A stretch of DNA of 64,000 bases from Alteromonas stellipolaris. Lineage in GTDB: Bacteria > Pseudomonadota > Gammaproteobacteria > Enterobacterales > Alteromonadaceae. A model generated the notes under the pieces. That model did not search any database. It saw only the letters and a list, made by a program, of their open reading frames with translations, and was not told the origin of the DNA. The stretch lies in contig NZ_CP013926.1 of the NCBI RefSeq assembly GCF_001562115.1, positions 2,046,001 to 2,110,000 of the forward strand, read 5' to 3'. A program made the position numbers and the translations under genes. Of this stretch, positions 39,801 to 48,645 are shown in pieces; the first letter of the stretch is position 1; each line of letters begins with the position of its first letter.

Positions 39801-41427
39801 TATTACCACCACACAGTTTAAATTTATTTCAGTAAATAACGCTTACTGTAGCTATACAGGTGAAACTAGAGAACAAGCCCTTGCAAGCTACCTGCATTTC
39901 CATTTGTATCCCGATGCGTTTACAGAAGAGATTAAAAAGACCCTGAAAACGAAAGGTAATTGGTCGGGTGAAGTAGAATCAGTTCGCGTTAATGGTGAAC
40001 GTTATGAAATGGAACTAAACATAGATGCAGTGCACGATGACGACGGAAAGATAAGTCACTTCGTTGGTGTATTTAGTGATATCACCTCACGTAAGAGTAC
40101 CGAAAAAGAATTACTTAAGCTGGCTAATATTGACCCGCTAACTGAACTACCTAACCGCTCTTTCTACCAAGCAAGTCATCAGAACTTAGTTCGTAAAGGC
40201 GCCCCTCACACCTTGCTGTGTTTGGACATGGACAACTTCAAGAAGATAAATGACTCGCTAGGCCACCAAACTGGCGACATTTTAATTAAACAAATTGCCA
40301 AACGCCTACAACGCATTACGGGTAAAAATGCGACTTGTTATCGTCTTGGTGGCGATGAGTTCAGTGTCTTAATGGAAGATAGTGCAGATATTCATACTGT
40401 CACCCATTACGCGCAAAACTTACTAGACACCCTCGCTCGCCCGTTCATTATCAATAAGCAAGAGTTTGTGTTGGGCGCAAGCCTAGGGATAGCCTTCTTC
40501 CCTGACGATGGCAATACGCCACAAGAAATGCTAAAAAATGCCGACACAGCCATGTACTTTGCAAAAAATAATGGTGGTAATAGCTATCAATTCTTCAGCG
40601 GTGAAATGAACCAAAATGCGGTTCGTCAGTTACAAATCGAAAACTTAATTCGCCAAGGTATTAAAGACGACTTATTTACGGTTTACTACCAACCGAAAGT
40701 TGATATCGCCTCTGGCAAACTGGTGAGTATGGAAGCGTTAGTGCGCTTTGAACACCCGCAGAAAGGCATAGTGAGTCCTGGGCAATTTATTCCCCTTGCT
40801 GAGCAAACAGGTCAGATCATCGAAATTGGTGAACAGGTATTACGTAAAGCCTGTATAGATACCAAACGCTGGGTCTCTCAAGGCTTATTTACCGGCCGAG
40901 TAGCCGTAAATATCTCTGTTAAACAATTCGAACTTCCAGATTTAGACGACAGAATTAACCGCATTTTAAGCGAAGTAGGCCTTTCTCCACTGCACTTAGA
41001 ATGTGAAATTACCGAAGGGACCTTAATGGAAGACCCTGAAAATGGTCTTCGGATGATGAGCCGATTGAGAGAGCGTGGCATACACCTTGCCCTTGATGAT
41101 TTTGGTACTGGGTACTCTTCCTTGGCCTATCTGAAGCGATTCCCACTCAATACGCTTAAAATAGATAAAGCCTTTATTGACGATATCGCTAAAAGTAGCG
41201 TAGATCGTCATATGGCAGCAGCAATAATTAATATCGCCCACAACCTAGGCTTAAAAGTAGTGGCTGAAGGGGTTGAGGAAGAAGAGCAATTAAATATTTT
41301 GCGTCGCTATGATTGCGAGATGTTGCAAGGCTTTTTATATAGCCGCCCCCTTAACGCAGAGCGATTTGAAAAATTACTTACCGAAAATCAAAAACTTCAC
41401 AACCTGCTTGGCCATTCAAACATCTGA
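36880..41427 (+). CDS. Giant propeller-PAS-GGDEF-EAL c-di-GMP signalling protein
   Basis: 1515 residues, start GTG at 36880. It has a signal peptide and a periplasmic seven-bladed-type propeller of two-component regulator repeats (about 35-700; motifs such as GLNRY and GLARYRPES). A Y_Y_Y domain, one membrane segment (about 797-821) and two PAS domains follow, then GGDEF at about 1157 and EAL at about 1285. Both catalytic motifs are intact: RLGGDEF and MEALVRFEHP with DDFGTGYSSL. There is no RxxD inhibitory site five residues before GGDEF. It would make and/or break cyclic di-GMP in response to an external ligand. The layout resembles hybrid sensors in which the kinase is replaced by GGDEF-EAL. 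Confidence 0.93.
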   Translation: MRSTLAYSVIVIWLQLLGVIFSDAAAIEVADLQFTELDKRDGLSNTVVLDIAEDDKGYIWLATPNGLNRYSGYEINQYHPSDNDPHALPSGFIQKLFVDSDGILWIATHSGLARYRPESDDFETFSKQNSVIKLDVITTISEGIDGSILFSDHKYAYSLSKKENDKIKIISQIYKAESTIKLIFDESSRIWFGSNELGAKILDKNTNEVFDLGMVNPWGISLDTGALHDITVIEGNYWLATNEGVYVISANGGQLKHISKELMNLDGDVNVTSIIEFDEHVWFSSDNGLFIVNTNIESPKNISSADITHLSSDKKNITKLTQNIIFGITKDRSGALWLGTMQNAFKFHSEFSEIRFHSSALKDTDGDKNSTIWGLAQDSSNDIYFASQQDGVGRLDRVTGDFDYLSFDEEISLGTSYWDVEIDKEGYFWVASSGGLSVYKRIDNKLELLKRYFPGQFVDYIYKGKDRVWVWLEDNGLYSLDTTSTNSALPLPVHHEVDNTSNILLPIFTDNNNRLWLRQESGILIYSLSSNTVVERIGKEKGLSSPVYGVYETPDAFWLTTRSDGVLKVDKKTLQVVQRQTRDDGNGFIFSSIGTHDSIWYADSAGVHQIDLSTLSEISKVSNAQLEFNSLGESAVLATSNGDIYFGGNKGFNRISKAHQVSTVETENRTSKPELFEFRIFGESNQANTGLLGIDKQAAEETSLANITYNSEKMLEYFESRFSISFGLINAVYPKEVSYRYRLKGMDNLWVYNENVRTAQFNNISFGSYIFEVQAIEPGKHWSKSRELRIYINRPPWLHTVALVFYALLLTIVLAFIIRQYQLRKSNQLSIRESEERLKLTLWSSGDELWDWDVYRGQVYRANTWGTLDFPQDDIRTTGAYDANIHPNDIGRVRDALRSHLEGKSDFYELAYRAKTFKNQWIWLLDRGKVVERDHNQQPVRMTGTLKNINHLKEAEEQLNLFKRSIENISEGVFITTTQFKFISVNNAYCSYTGETREQALASYLHFHLYPDAFTEEIKKTLKTKGNWSGEVESVRVNGERYEMELNIDAVHDDDGKISHFVGVFSDITSRKSTEKELLKLANIDPLTELPNRSFYQASHQNLVRKGAPHTLLCLDMDNFKKINDSLGHQTGDILIKQIAKRLQRITGKNATCYRLGGDEFSVLMEDSADIHTVTHYAQNLLDTLARPFIINKQEFVLGASLGIAFFPDDGNTPQEMLKNADTAMYFAKNNGGNSYQFFSGEMNQNAVRQLQIENLIRQGIKDDLFTVYYQPKVDIASGKLVSMEALVRFEHPQKGIVSPGQFIPLAEQTGQIIEIGEQVLRKACIDTKRWVSQGLFTGRVAVNISVKQFELPDLDDRINRILSEVGLSPLHLECEITEGTLMEDPENGLRMMSRLRERGIHLALDDFGTGYSSLAYLKRFPLNTLKIDKAFIDDIAKSSVDRHMAAAIINIAHNLGLKVVAEGVEEEEQLNILRRYDCEMLQGFLYSRPLNAERFEKLLTENQKLHNLLGHSNI

Positions 41428-41619
41428 CTATTTTTTGGCGCTTACTACTTTTGACTAATTCAAGTGTCAAAAAATGCACCGAAACCAAATTAAACACTTA
41501 TACATCAACAACTTAAAAAGTTGGCACATCTCTCGCAATATCTTCTGTAACCGGTAAACATCCTTTCTATCGGTTTTGTTTGTTCGTTCTTAAAATAAAA
41601 AAATCAGAGGAATATTAAA

Positions 41620-41784
41620 ATGTTAAAAGAGTATGCTGTTGCATTAGTACTATCTACCGCTACCCCTGTCGCTGCTGATAAGCAAGAAGGCGCTAACCAA
41701 GCCCCTGAGCAGCAAAAAGAGTCTGTTACTCAACCTCAAAGCTACCGCCCTAAAACCGGCAACGGTTACGGCGTAGGCTTATAA
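41620..41784 (+). CDS. Small secreted or membrane-anchored peptide (54 residues), unknown
   Basis: A short ORF starting with ATG, with CAGAGG nine bases upstream. It codes a signal-peptide-like N-terminus (LKEYAVALVLSTATPVAAD) and a polar Gln-rich middle. It ends GNGYGVGL, with a stop at 41782. A hairpin terminator follows 20 bp later. This unit (ribosome site, ORF, terminator) supports a real gene that size cutoffs would miss. No family is recognised. Confidence 0.55.
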   Translation: MLKEYAVALVLSTATPVAADKQEGANQAPEQQKESVTQPQSYRPKTGNGYGVGL

Positions 41785-41803
41785 TAGCCTTCAAGAATTC
41801 CAA

Positions 41804-41832
41804 AAAAGAGAGTATAGACTCTCTTTTTTTAT
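41804..41832 (+). terminator. Rho-independent terminator after the 54-residue peptide
   Basis: Stem AAGAGAGT/ACTCTCTT with a four-base loop, preceded by A and followed by a run of T. It lies 20 bp after the stop. Confidence 0.88.
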
Positions 41833-41973
41833 ACCTGAAATTCAGCTGTGCGCCTAATACATAGGCTTAACGAGAAATAGAGGGGGGTTATCCTTGCTTT
41901 AAAAGCTTTAACGGCTTCAAAGGCTTTAAGCGTTTTAAACCTAACAGGGCTTCTAAAGCCTTTCTGTAGCCGG

Positions 41974-42171
41974 TTAAGCTTCTACCATTAGATTATTAAA
42001 CCCTACAGCCCTGCGCCAATGTATATGTCTGGCAATACCGAACAAAGGGAATACAAAAGGCCCTATCACTAACGCAAGCGCTGCCCAGTACTTAGCATTC
42101 ATTCCCCACTTCACAGACTCTACATAAAAGAAAACACCACTTAATAGACTTAACGATATTAAAACAAACAA
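41974..42171 (-). CDS. Small membrane protein, unknown function
   Basis: 65 residues starting at TTG, with AGGAG six bases upstream. It has two hydrophobic segments (about 1-17 and 28-46; ALALVIGPFVFPLFGIA) and a polar, basic C-terminal third. No family is recognised. It could be a small inner-membrane protein. It lies between the small peptide gene and fadJ, on the fadJ strand but beyond the fadJ terminator. Confidence 0.6.
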   Translation of the reverse strand: MFVLISLSLLSGVFFYVESVKWGMNAKYWAALALVIGPFVFPLFGIARHIHWRRAVGFNNLMVEA

Positions 42172-42313
42172 AAAGCTCTCCTACTTAGCTCAGTAATTAA
42201 GGAAACTGAAAAACTCTTTTTAATACAACGCCAAAATTTTGACTGGTATTTTTTAAAACTGCGGGATTGTACTGAAAATTGACTAGTAAACCACCAAAAT
42301 TATTCATTACGCA

Positions 42314-42360
42314 CAAAAAAGCCGGGAACCCGTCATAATTTTTCAGGAGCCCGGCTTTTT
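42314..42360 (-). terminator. Bidirectional hairpin terminator after fadJ
   Basis: 11-bp stem, AAAAAGCCGGG (42316-42326) with CCCGGCTTTTT (42350-42360) around a 23-base loop. It is followed on both strands by a T-rich run and lies 17 bp after the fadJ stop. Confidence 0.9.
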
Positions 42361-42376
42361 ATCTATTGCTTACATA

Positions 42377-44533
42377 TTAGTAAAAGGAGCTGTTCTCTTC
42401 GGCCATCTTCACCAATACATCAGCAGGTGCGAATTTATCACCCACGGTGCTAGCGTAATGATTCAAACGCTCAACAACATGTTTAATTCCCAACGTGTCC
42501 ATATAACGGAAAGGACCGCCTAGGAAAGGTGGAAATCCGATGCCAAAGATAGCACCAATGTCGCCATCACGGGCATTGCGAATAACACTCTCATCTAAAC
42601 AGCGAGCGGCTTCATTAAGCATCATAAGCACGCAGCGTTCAGCCACTTCTTTTTCACTCAATTTAGTTGACGGTGTTAAACCCAGAAGTGAGTAGATACT
42701 TTCATCCACTTCTTTACCTGGCTTTTTGCCTTCGTAGCTGTAAAAACCTTTTTGGTTCTTTTTACCTTTACGACCATCAGCCAGTACTTTATCGAAAGCA
42801 GATGGCGCCGTAAAACGCTCTCCAAAGGCTTCTACTAGGAAAGGAATGATCTTAGTACCAACATCAATGCCAACCTCATCAAGCAACTTCACAGGACCTA
42901 CAGGGAAGCCAAACTTAACGAGAGACTTGTCGATGTGCTCGATAGGCTCGCCTGCAAGAATTAAGCTAGCCGCTTCATTCATGTAAGGTGCTAAAATGCG
43001 GTTAACGTAAAAGCCTGCGCCATCTTTAACAACGACGGGTGTCTTACCCTGCTTTTTCGCAAATTCAACAGTAGATGAAATAACTTGATCCGACGTAGTT
43101 TCATGAGCGATAACTTCCGCCAATGGCATTTTATCTACAGGTGAAAAGTAGTGAAGACCAATCACGTTTTCAGGACGAGCAGCTTTGGCAGCAATTTGGG
43201 TAATTGGAATAGAAGACGTGTTAGAGGCAAAGATAGTGTTCTCTTTGCAATTTTCTTCAATATCCGCAACCATTTTTTGCTTAAGATCTAAATCTTCAAA
43301 TACCGCTTCAACTACAATATCGGTATCTTGATAGCCGCTATAGTCTAAGGTGCCAGTGATAAGCGACAGTTGCTTTTGCATTTCGCTACTACGCATGAAG
43401 CGCTTTTTCACTTTCTTATTTAAAATGTCGTAGCTATATTTCATTGCATTAGCAATGCCTTCAGGGCGAACATCTTTAATACGCACAGGTACGCCAGCTT
43501 TAGTAGAGGTTACAAACGCAATACCGCCGCCCATTAATCCCCCGCCTAGTACGCCAACTTTCTTCATTTTCTCTGGCGCTACGCCTTCAATACCGTTTTC
43601 TTTCTTCATGTCGGTAGTCGCGAAGAAAATTTGGCGTAATTGGAAAGATTCAGGCGTCATCACCAACTTTCCGAATGCTTCAGCTTCGGCTTTAAGACCA
43701 GCTTCAATGCCATCACGCATGCCAGTTTCGATAACATCAATGATGTAACCGGGCGCAGGATAGTTACCTTTCGTTTTTGCAAACGTCGCTTCGCGCGCTT
43801 TTTTGAACATCATGCCACGGCCTGGGCCGGTATTTTCAAGCATTTTGTCCATTACGCTTTTTTGCGCCGCTTCACGCTCAGGCTTGCGCTTAAGGGCAAA
43901 CTGTTCAGCCACTTTAAGCAAAACGCTTTGCGGTACTACATCATCAACAATGCCGTACTTTTTAGCTTGCTTCGCGCGTGCTGGCGCACCAGTAAGCATC
44001 ATTTTCATAGCTTGCTGTATACCAATCAAACGAGGTAATCGTTGTGTGCCACCACTGCCAGGCAATAAACCAAGCTGAACTTCGGGCAAACCCACCTGAG
44101 TGCTTGGTGAATCGGTACAAATTCGATAATGACACGCAAGGGCAAGCTCTAAACCACCACCAAGCGCAGGGCCATTTATGGCTGCAACAAAAGTTGCTTT
44201 CATGCGTTCGATACGGTCAAAAATAGCTTGGCCGCCTGCTGCAATCGTCGTCGCGTCTTCTGCGGTATTACACGCAGCAAGCATGCTAATATCCGCGCCG
44301 GCTACAAACGAGTTTGCTTTGCCACTAGTTAGCACAACACCTTTAATACTGGTATCTGCATCAATGTCATCCAGCATGGCAGATATTTCATCGCCAAAAG
44401 CTGCTTTTAGCGTATTCATAGACTCACCAGGTACATCCATGGTGAGTATGGCTACGCCATTGTCTTGTTTGGTTAACGTAAAGGCACCAGATGTTGCTTG
44501 AACGTCATTTGTCATTGTTGTGTCCTGACTCAT
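42377..44533 (-). CDS. fadJ: Fatty acid oxidation complex alpha subunit FadJ
   Basis: Bifunctional enoyl-CoA hydratase / 3-hydroxyacyl-CoA dehydrogenase of the beta-oxidation complex. 718 residues from the ATG at 44533; a second candidate at 44515 has a similar ribosome site. The crotonase domain is N-terminal (NGPALGGGLELALAC, then GLLPGSGGTQRL). The dehydrogenase NAD motif is GVLGGGLMGGGIAF near residue 325, and HYFSPVDKMPLAEV follows. It is paired with fadI one base upstream. FadIJ rather than FadBA, because the thiolase is upstream and its protein is of FadI length. Confidence 0.95.
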   Translation of the reverse strand: MSQDTTMTNDVQATSGAFTLTKQDNGVAILTMDVPGESMNTLKAAFGDEISAMLDDIDADTSIKGVVLTSGKANSFVAGADISMLAACNTAEDATTIAAGGQAIFDRIERMKATFVAAINGPALGGGLELALACHYRICTDSPSTQVGLPEVQLGLLPGSGGTQRLPRLIGIQQAMKMMLTGAPARAKQAKKYGIVDDVVPQSVLLKVAEQFALKRKPEREAAQKSVMDKMLENTGPGRGMMFKKAREATFAKTKGNYPAPGYIIDVIETGMRDGIEAGLKAEAEAFGKLVMTPESFQLRQIFFATTDMKKENGIEGVAPEKMKKVGVLGGGLMGGGIAFVTSTKAGVPVRIKDVRPEGIANAMKYSYDILNKKVKKRFMRSSEMQKQLSLITGTLDYSGYQDTDIVVEAVFEDLDLKQKMVADIEENCKENTIFASNTSSIPITQIAAKAARPENVIGLHYFSPVDKMPLAEVIAHETTSDQVISSTVEFAKKQGKTPVVVKDGAGFYVNRILAPYMNEAASLILAGEPIEHIDKSLVKFGFPVGPVKLLDEVGIDVGTKIIPFLVEAFGERFTAPSAFDKVLADGRKGKKNQKGFYSYEGKKPGKEVDESIYSLLGLTPSTKLSEKEVAERCVLMMLNEAARCLDESVIRNARDGDIGAIFGIGFPPFLGGPFRYMDTLGIKHVVERLNHYASTVGDKFAPADVLVKMAEENSSFY

Positions 44534-44534
44534 A

Positions 44535-45845
44535 TTATTCTGTCTCCACAATCATAGCTGCACCTAAACCACCCGCTGCACAAGCGGTTAGTAGACCAGT
44601 ACCACCACCTCGGCGATTAAGCTCGTTAAGCATTTGAGTAATCATTCGCGTACCTGTCGCCGCAAACGGGTGACCATAAGCAATAGAACTTCCCATAACG
44701 TTAAATTTGTCCATATCAATTTCACCGGTCGCTTTCGCGCGGCCAAGCTTTTCTTGGGCAAATTTATCGCTGGCAAACATCTTCACGTTAGAAAGGGTTT
44801 GCGCCGCAAAGGCCTCATGCATCTCGATAAGCGTAATATCGTTTAATGTCATGCCTGCACGGTCTAGTGCGATTGGGGTTGCGTAAGAAGGCCCCATTAA
44901 CATGTCTTCCCAAACGTCGATGGCTGAGAATGCGTAACTTTTGAGATAACCTAATGGCTTATAACCCAACTCTTTCGCGCGGCTCTCCGTCATCATAATA
45001 ACGGCTGAAGCACCATCAGTTAGCGGGGTGGCGTTAGCTGCCGTTACCGTACCGTATTTTTTATCAAAAACGGGACGAAGCTTTGCGTAGCCTTCAAGCT
45101 TAGAATCGAAACGTACGTTGTTGTCACGAGATAACGCACCTTTGTAGGGTTCTGCATAAGCGGTCATCACTTCACTGTCTAGCTTACCTTCTTCCCAGCT
45201 TTGCGCCGCAAAACTGTGTGAACGATGTGCTAGTGCATCTTGTTCTTCACGTGAGATGTGGTGCGACTTCGCCATTTGCTCAGCAGTTTGTCCCATAGAC
45301 AAACCGGTTGAGTATTCTGCAACCGCTGGCGGCACAGGGGCTAGATCTTTAAGACCTAAACGCTTAAAGATATTAAACTTCTGACCCAAAGTTTTGGTTT
45401 TTTGAAGATCAACCAATGCACGAGCTAGGTTCTTAGATACACCAATTGGCGATACAGACGTAGAGTCAGCACCACCAGCAATACCTACCTGAACGTGGCC
45501 AGCCATCATACTTTCGGCAATATTCACAGTGGACTGGAAACTAGTGGCACATGCGCGAGAGACGCTATATGCATCGGTGTGAACATTCATGCCAGTACCC
45601 AATACAATTTCACGGGCAATATTTGGGGCTTCAGGCATTTGAACAACTTGACCGTAGACAACCTGATCAACCCATTCTTTTTGTATACCATGGCGTACGA
45701 GCAGTTCGTTAACGACCATTTTACCTAAATCGACAGCGGGAACGCCGTGGAAATATGTCGCCATTTTTGCAAACGGAGTACGTAACCCCGCCACAATGGC
45801 GATGCGATCACCCTCGCGGGTAGTAACAGATTGTCTTGTTGACAT
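44535..45845 (-). CDS. fadI: Acetyl-CoA C-acyltransferase FadI (beta subunit)
   Basis: Thiolase that cleaves 3-ketoacyl-CoA in the last step of beta-oxidation. 436 residues, the FadI length and longer than FadA. The nucleophilic Cys is in [10 protein letters not shown], the His motif in [20 protein letters not shown], and the second Cys in [13 protein letters not shown]. It is first in an operon with fadJ. A FadR-like site lies 31-47 bp before its start, so it would be repressed without long-chain acyl-CoA. Confidence 0.96.
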   Translation of the reverse strand: MSTRQSVTTREGDRIAIVAGLRTPFAKMATYFHGVPAVDLGKMVVNELLVRHGIQKEWVDQVVYGQVVQMPEAPNIAREIVLGTGMNVHTDAYSVSRACATSFQSTVNIAESMMAGHVQVGIAGGADSTSVSPIGVSKNLARALVDLQKTKTLGQKFNIFKRLGLKDLAPVPPAVAEYSTGLSMGQTAEQMAKSHHISREEQDALAHRSHSFAAQSWEEGKLDSEVMTAYAEPYKGALSRDNNVRFDSKLEGYAKLRPVFDKKYGTVTAANATPLTDGASAVIMMTESRAKELGYKPLGYLKSYAFSAIDVWEDMLMGPSYATPIALDRAGMTLNDITLIEMHEAFAAQTLSNVKMFASDKFAQEKLGRAKATGEIDMDKFNVMGSSIAYGHPFAATGTRMITQMLNELNRRGGGTGLLTACAAGGLGAAMIVETE

Positions 45846-46150
45846 AATGCACCTAAATTAATGACCACGTGAAATAAGTGGTCTGACCTGTAATAAACCC
45901 AATTTTTACAAACAATGAACAAAATAGCAAATTATCAACGTTCACGAACAGTTTTCAGCCTATTTGTTTCGAATAAGCGTCGCCTATCTGAAAATTAGAT
46001 GTTTTTAACGACTTGAACTAGACGACAAGGGAACCATATAAGAAAAACATAGTCTGTTTTATGCCAATTTATCTACTCGCGACACACATTTGGGCGAGTT
46101 AATTGGTTTACTTTTCCTGATAACTAGAATTTCAACGGAATAATTGCATT
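45846..46150. other. Divergent promoter region between fadI and the MoxR operon
   Basis: About 305 bp of AT-rich sequence between divergent operons, without a gene. Besides the FadR-like site near fadI I see no clear operator or RNA structure. It should carry the promoters of both operons. Confidence 0.5.
45876..45892 (-). promoter_or_regulatory. Candidate FadR operator upstream of fadI
   Basis: AAGTGGTCTGACCTGTA contains the ten-base core TGGTCTGACC of the FadR consensus (AACTGGTCYGACCAGTT) exactly. Flanks agree only partly. It lies 31-47 bp before the fadI start codon. The match is seen; binding is inferred. Confidence 0.65.
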
Positions 46151-47107
46151 ATGGCAGCGGAACAATTTCAGCAACTGCAGAAGTATTTAGATCAGCAAAT
46201 CATTGGTCAAAGTGCACTTACGAAAAGCCTTCTTATTGCGCTTTTAGCCGATGGCCACCTTTTAGTAGAAGGGCCTCCAGGTTTAGCTAAAACACGAGCA
46301 ATCAACGCGCTTGCCAATGGTATCGACGGCGACTTTCATCGCGTTCAATTTACCCCAGATTTATTACCTGCTGATTTAACCGGCACGGATATCTACCGTC
46401 CTGAAACGGGTGAATTTGTTTTTCAAAAAGGCCCACTATTTCACAACTTAGTTCTGGCCGATGAAATTAACCGTGCACCCGCTAAAGTTCAATCAGCGCT
46501 GTTAGAAGCCATGGCAGAACGTCAAATAACGGTTGGCAGTAAGACCTACCCGCTTCCGCCATTGTTCTTGGTTATGGCTACACAGAACCCTCTTGAACAA
46601 GAAGGGACTTACCCATTACCAGAAGCACAGCTCGATCGCTTTTTGATGCACGTCGACATTGATTATCCAGACGCAGAAACAGAGTTAGAAATTTTGCGAT
46701 TAACCCGTGGTGAAGCGCTATCAGTACCGCCAGTAACACCGCCTAAATTAACTCAGCAAGATATATTCTCTTCACGTAAAGAAGCCCTAGCGCTTCATAT
46801 GGCGCCTGAGCTTGAGCAATATTTGGTGCAATTGGTCATGGCCACCAGACAACCAGCTAAGTTTGACGCCAACCTTGCCGAATGGATCGCTATGGGTACT
46901 AGCCCTCGGGCCACCATCAGCTTAGACAGATGTGCACGTGCACACGCGTGGCTAAGTGGGCGAGATTTTGTTGGCCCTGATGATATTCAAGCGGTTGTAC
47001 ATAACGTACTTCGCCATCGCATTATTTTGTCTTATCACGCAGAAGCACAAGGCATTACTATGAACGATGTGCTGAACCAAATTGTTGCTACCGTAGCTGT
47101 TCCATAA
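46151..47107 (+). CDS. MoxR-family AAA+ ATPase
   Basis: 318-residue AAA+ chaperone-like ATPase. Walker A EGPPGLAKT lies near residues 40-48 and Walker B LVLADEINRAP near 101-110. A sensor region (MATQNPLEQEGTYPLPEAQLDRF) and the MoxR lid domain follow. MoxR proteins work with VWA-domain proteins to mature or insert metal cofactors, or to support envelope proteins. It is the first gene of a six-gene operon with DUF58, DUF4381 and the Bat proteins. Confidence 0.95.
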   Translation: MAAEQFQQLQKYLDQQIIGQSALTKSLLIALLADGHLLVEGPPGLAKTRAINALANGIDGDFHRVQFTPDLLPADLTGTDIYRPETGEFVFQKGPLFHNLVLADEINRAPAKVQSALLEAMAERQITVGSKTYPLPPLFLVMATQNPLEQEGTYPLPEAQLDRFLMHVDIDYPDAETELEILRLTRGEALSVPPVTPPKLTQQDIFSSRKEALALHMAPELEQYLVQLVMATRQPAKFDANLAEWIAMGTSPRATISLDRCARAHAWLSGRDFVGPDDIQAVVHNVLRHRIILSYHAEAQGITMNDVLNQIVATVAVP

Positions 47108-47110
47108 ACG

Positions 47111-48073
47111 ATGAGTGATGTTCATTCGCAGTTAGCGTTACTGCAAACCAACGGTGTTAATTTGTCCACTGCTGAGCTTTTACGTTATCAGCAGTTGGCT
47201 AAGCTATTTAGTCTTGCGCCCAAGCGCTCGCCTCAAGCTCGCCTTGCCGGTAGCTATTTGACCAAACATAAAGGTCGAGGCATGGAGTTTGACGAAGCTC
47301 GGCACTACCAACCAGGCGACGACATTCGAGCAATCGATTGGCGCGTTACCGCTCGTACGGGTAAAACTCACACCAAAATATATCGTGAAGAACGTGAGCG
47401 TCCTGTATTTTTGTTTTGCGACTTCTCGCCATCAATGATGTTCGGAACACGGCTACTGACTAAATCTATGCAGGTTGCCCACATCTGTTCGTTGATAAGT
47501 TGGTCTGCGGCAGCGCATGGCGATAAGGTAGGCGCGTTGTTGTTTAACCAAAGCCAGCACAAAGAAGTGAAACCCCTTGCTCGTAAGCGGGCTGTTTTGC
47601 ACATTTGTCACGAGTTGATGGATTTGCATGCCACCAGCCATGAGCAAGTGGCGAGCACTGAGGACGATACTCAAGCTTTTGCAGACGCATGTGCTCGACT
47701 TCGTCGTTTAGCTCGCCCAGGTAGCCTCGTTTATCTACTTTCTGATTTTCAGCATTTAGGTAGTGCAGCCCAGCAACATTTAAGTCAGCTTTCGCGCCAT
47801 TGTGAAGTTAGAGCAATTATTGTTGACGATCCTATTGAACATAGCTTGCCCCAAACACGCTCCATTCAACGAGTAAGTGTTTCTGATGGCATTAATCAAC
47901 AACGATGGTTATTAGGCGATAGAAAAGAAGAAGACACCTATCAACGTTGGCGTGAACAACAAAACAGTGCAATGGAACAATCACTTAAACAAGCAAATAT
48001 TTCTCGCTACCACATTTCTGCGGGACTGCCTCTTGATACCCAAATTCAAGGCATGCAACAGGAGCGCTTTTGA
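47111..48073 (+). CDS. DUF58 domain protein of the MoxR-Bat operon
   Basis: 320-residue protein with the DUF58 core, including the invariant block GDDIRAIDWRVTARTGKTHTK. A VWA-like segment (VFLFCDFSPSMMFG) follows. It lies three bases after moxR, and its stop overlaps the next ATG. DUF58 proteins are regular partners of MoxR; the biochemical role is unknown. Confidence 0.92.
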   Translation: MSDVHSQLALLQTNGVNLSTAELLRYQQLAKLFSLAPKRSPQARLAGSYLTKHKGRGMEFDEARHYQPGDDIRAIDWRVTARTGKTHTKIYREERERPVFLFCDFSPSMMFGTRLLTKSMQVAHICSLISWSAAAHGDKVGALLFNQSQHKEVKPLARKRAVLHICHELMDLHATSHEQVASTEDDTQAFADACARLRRLARPGSLVYLLSDFQHLGSAAQQHLSQLSRHCEVRAIIVDDPIEHSLPQTRSIQRVSVSDGINQQRWLLGDRKEEDTYQRWREQQNSAMEQSLKQANISRYHISAGLPLDTQIQGMQQERF

Positions 48074-48645
48074 TGCAATCAGCCCAAGGTATGCCGCAAA
48101 CCGATCCTCTTGCACAGCTTAAAGATATACATGTTCCTGACAATGTAGCCGTTTGGCCTCTGGACTGGGGCTGGTGGTGCTTAATTACGTTATGTTTAGC
48201 AGGCACAATAAGTCTCATTATTTATCTTGTTAAAAAGCGTAAATTCAACAAGCCCCGTCGCGATGCACTAAAGCTACTGGCAAGTATTTCGTCTTCTGAC
48301 GACAACTGGCCTATGCAAATCAATAATGTATTAAAACGTACCGCGGTGACCTATTTCAAACAACAAGAAGTAGCAGGGCTTTATGGTAACAGTTGGCATG
48401 AATTTCTATTGAAAACGCTGCCAGAAAAACGTAAAAATAATATGAGCGATTCACTATCAACACTGCATTCTCAGCAGTACGCGCCGAAATGCGACAACAA
48501 ACATTTTGACGAATGTAGTAAAGCAGCAAACGCGTGGGTGAAGCACTTTAAAGTCACCTCCCCTTCAAATAGTAAAGGAAAGCTGGCTTCACAAAAACCT
48601 TCATCGTTTAATCAGCAAAAAAGTCAGGAGGCAACCCATGCTTGA
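48073..48645 (+). CDS. DUF4381 membrane protein of the Bat operon
   Basis: 190-residue protein with one membrane segment near residues 35-55 (WWCLITLCLAGTISLIIYLV) and a helical cytoplasmic part. It fits DUF4381, standard between DUF58 and BatA in this operon. The start codon ATG at 48073 overlaps the preceding stop (TGATG) and has AGGAG upstream. Its function is unknown. Confidence 0.82.
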   Translation: MQSAQGMPQTDPLAQLKDIHVPDNVAVWPLDWGWWCLITLCLAGTISLIIYLVKKRKFNKPRRDALKLLASISSSDDNWPMQINNVLKRTAVTYFKQQEVAGLYGNSWHEFLLKTLPEKRKNNMSDSLSTLHSQQYAPKCDNKHFDECSKAANAWVKHFKVTSPSNSKGKLASQKPSSFNQQKSQEATHA

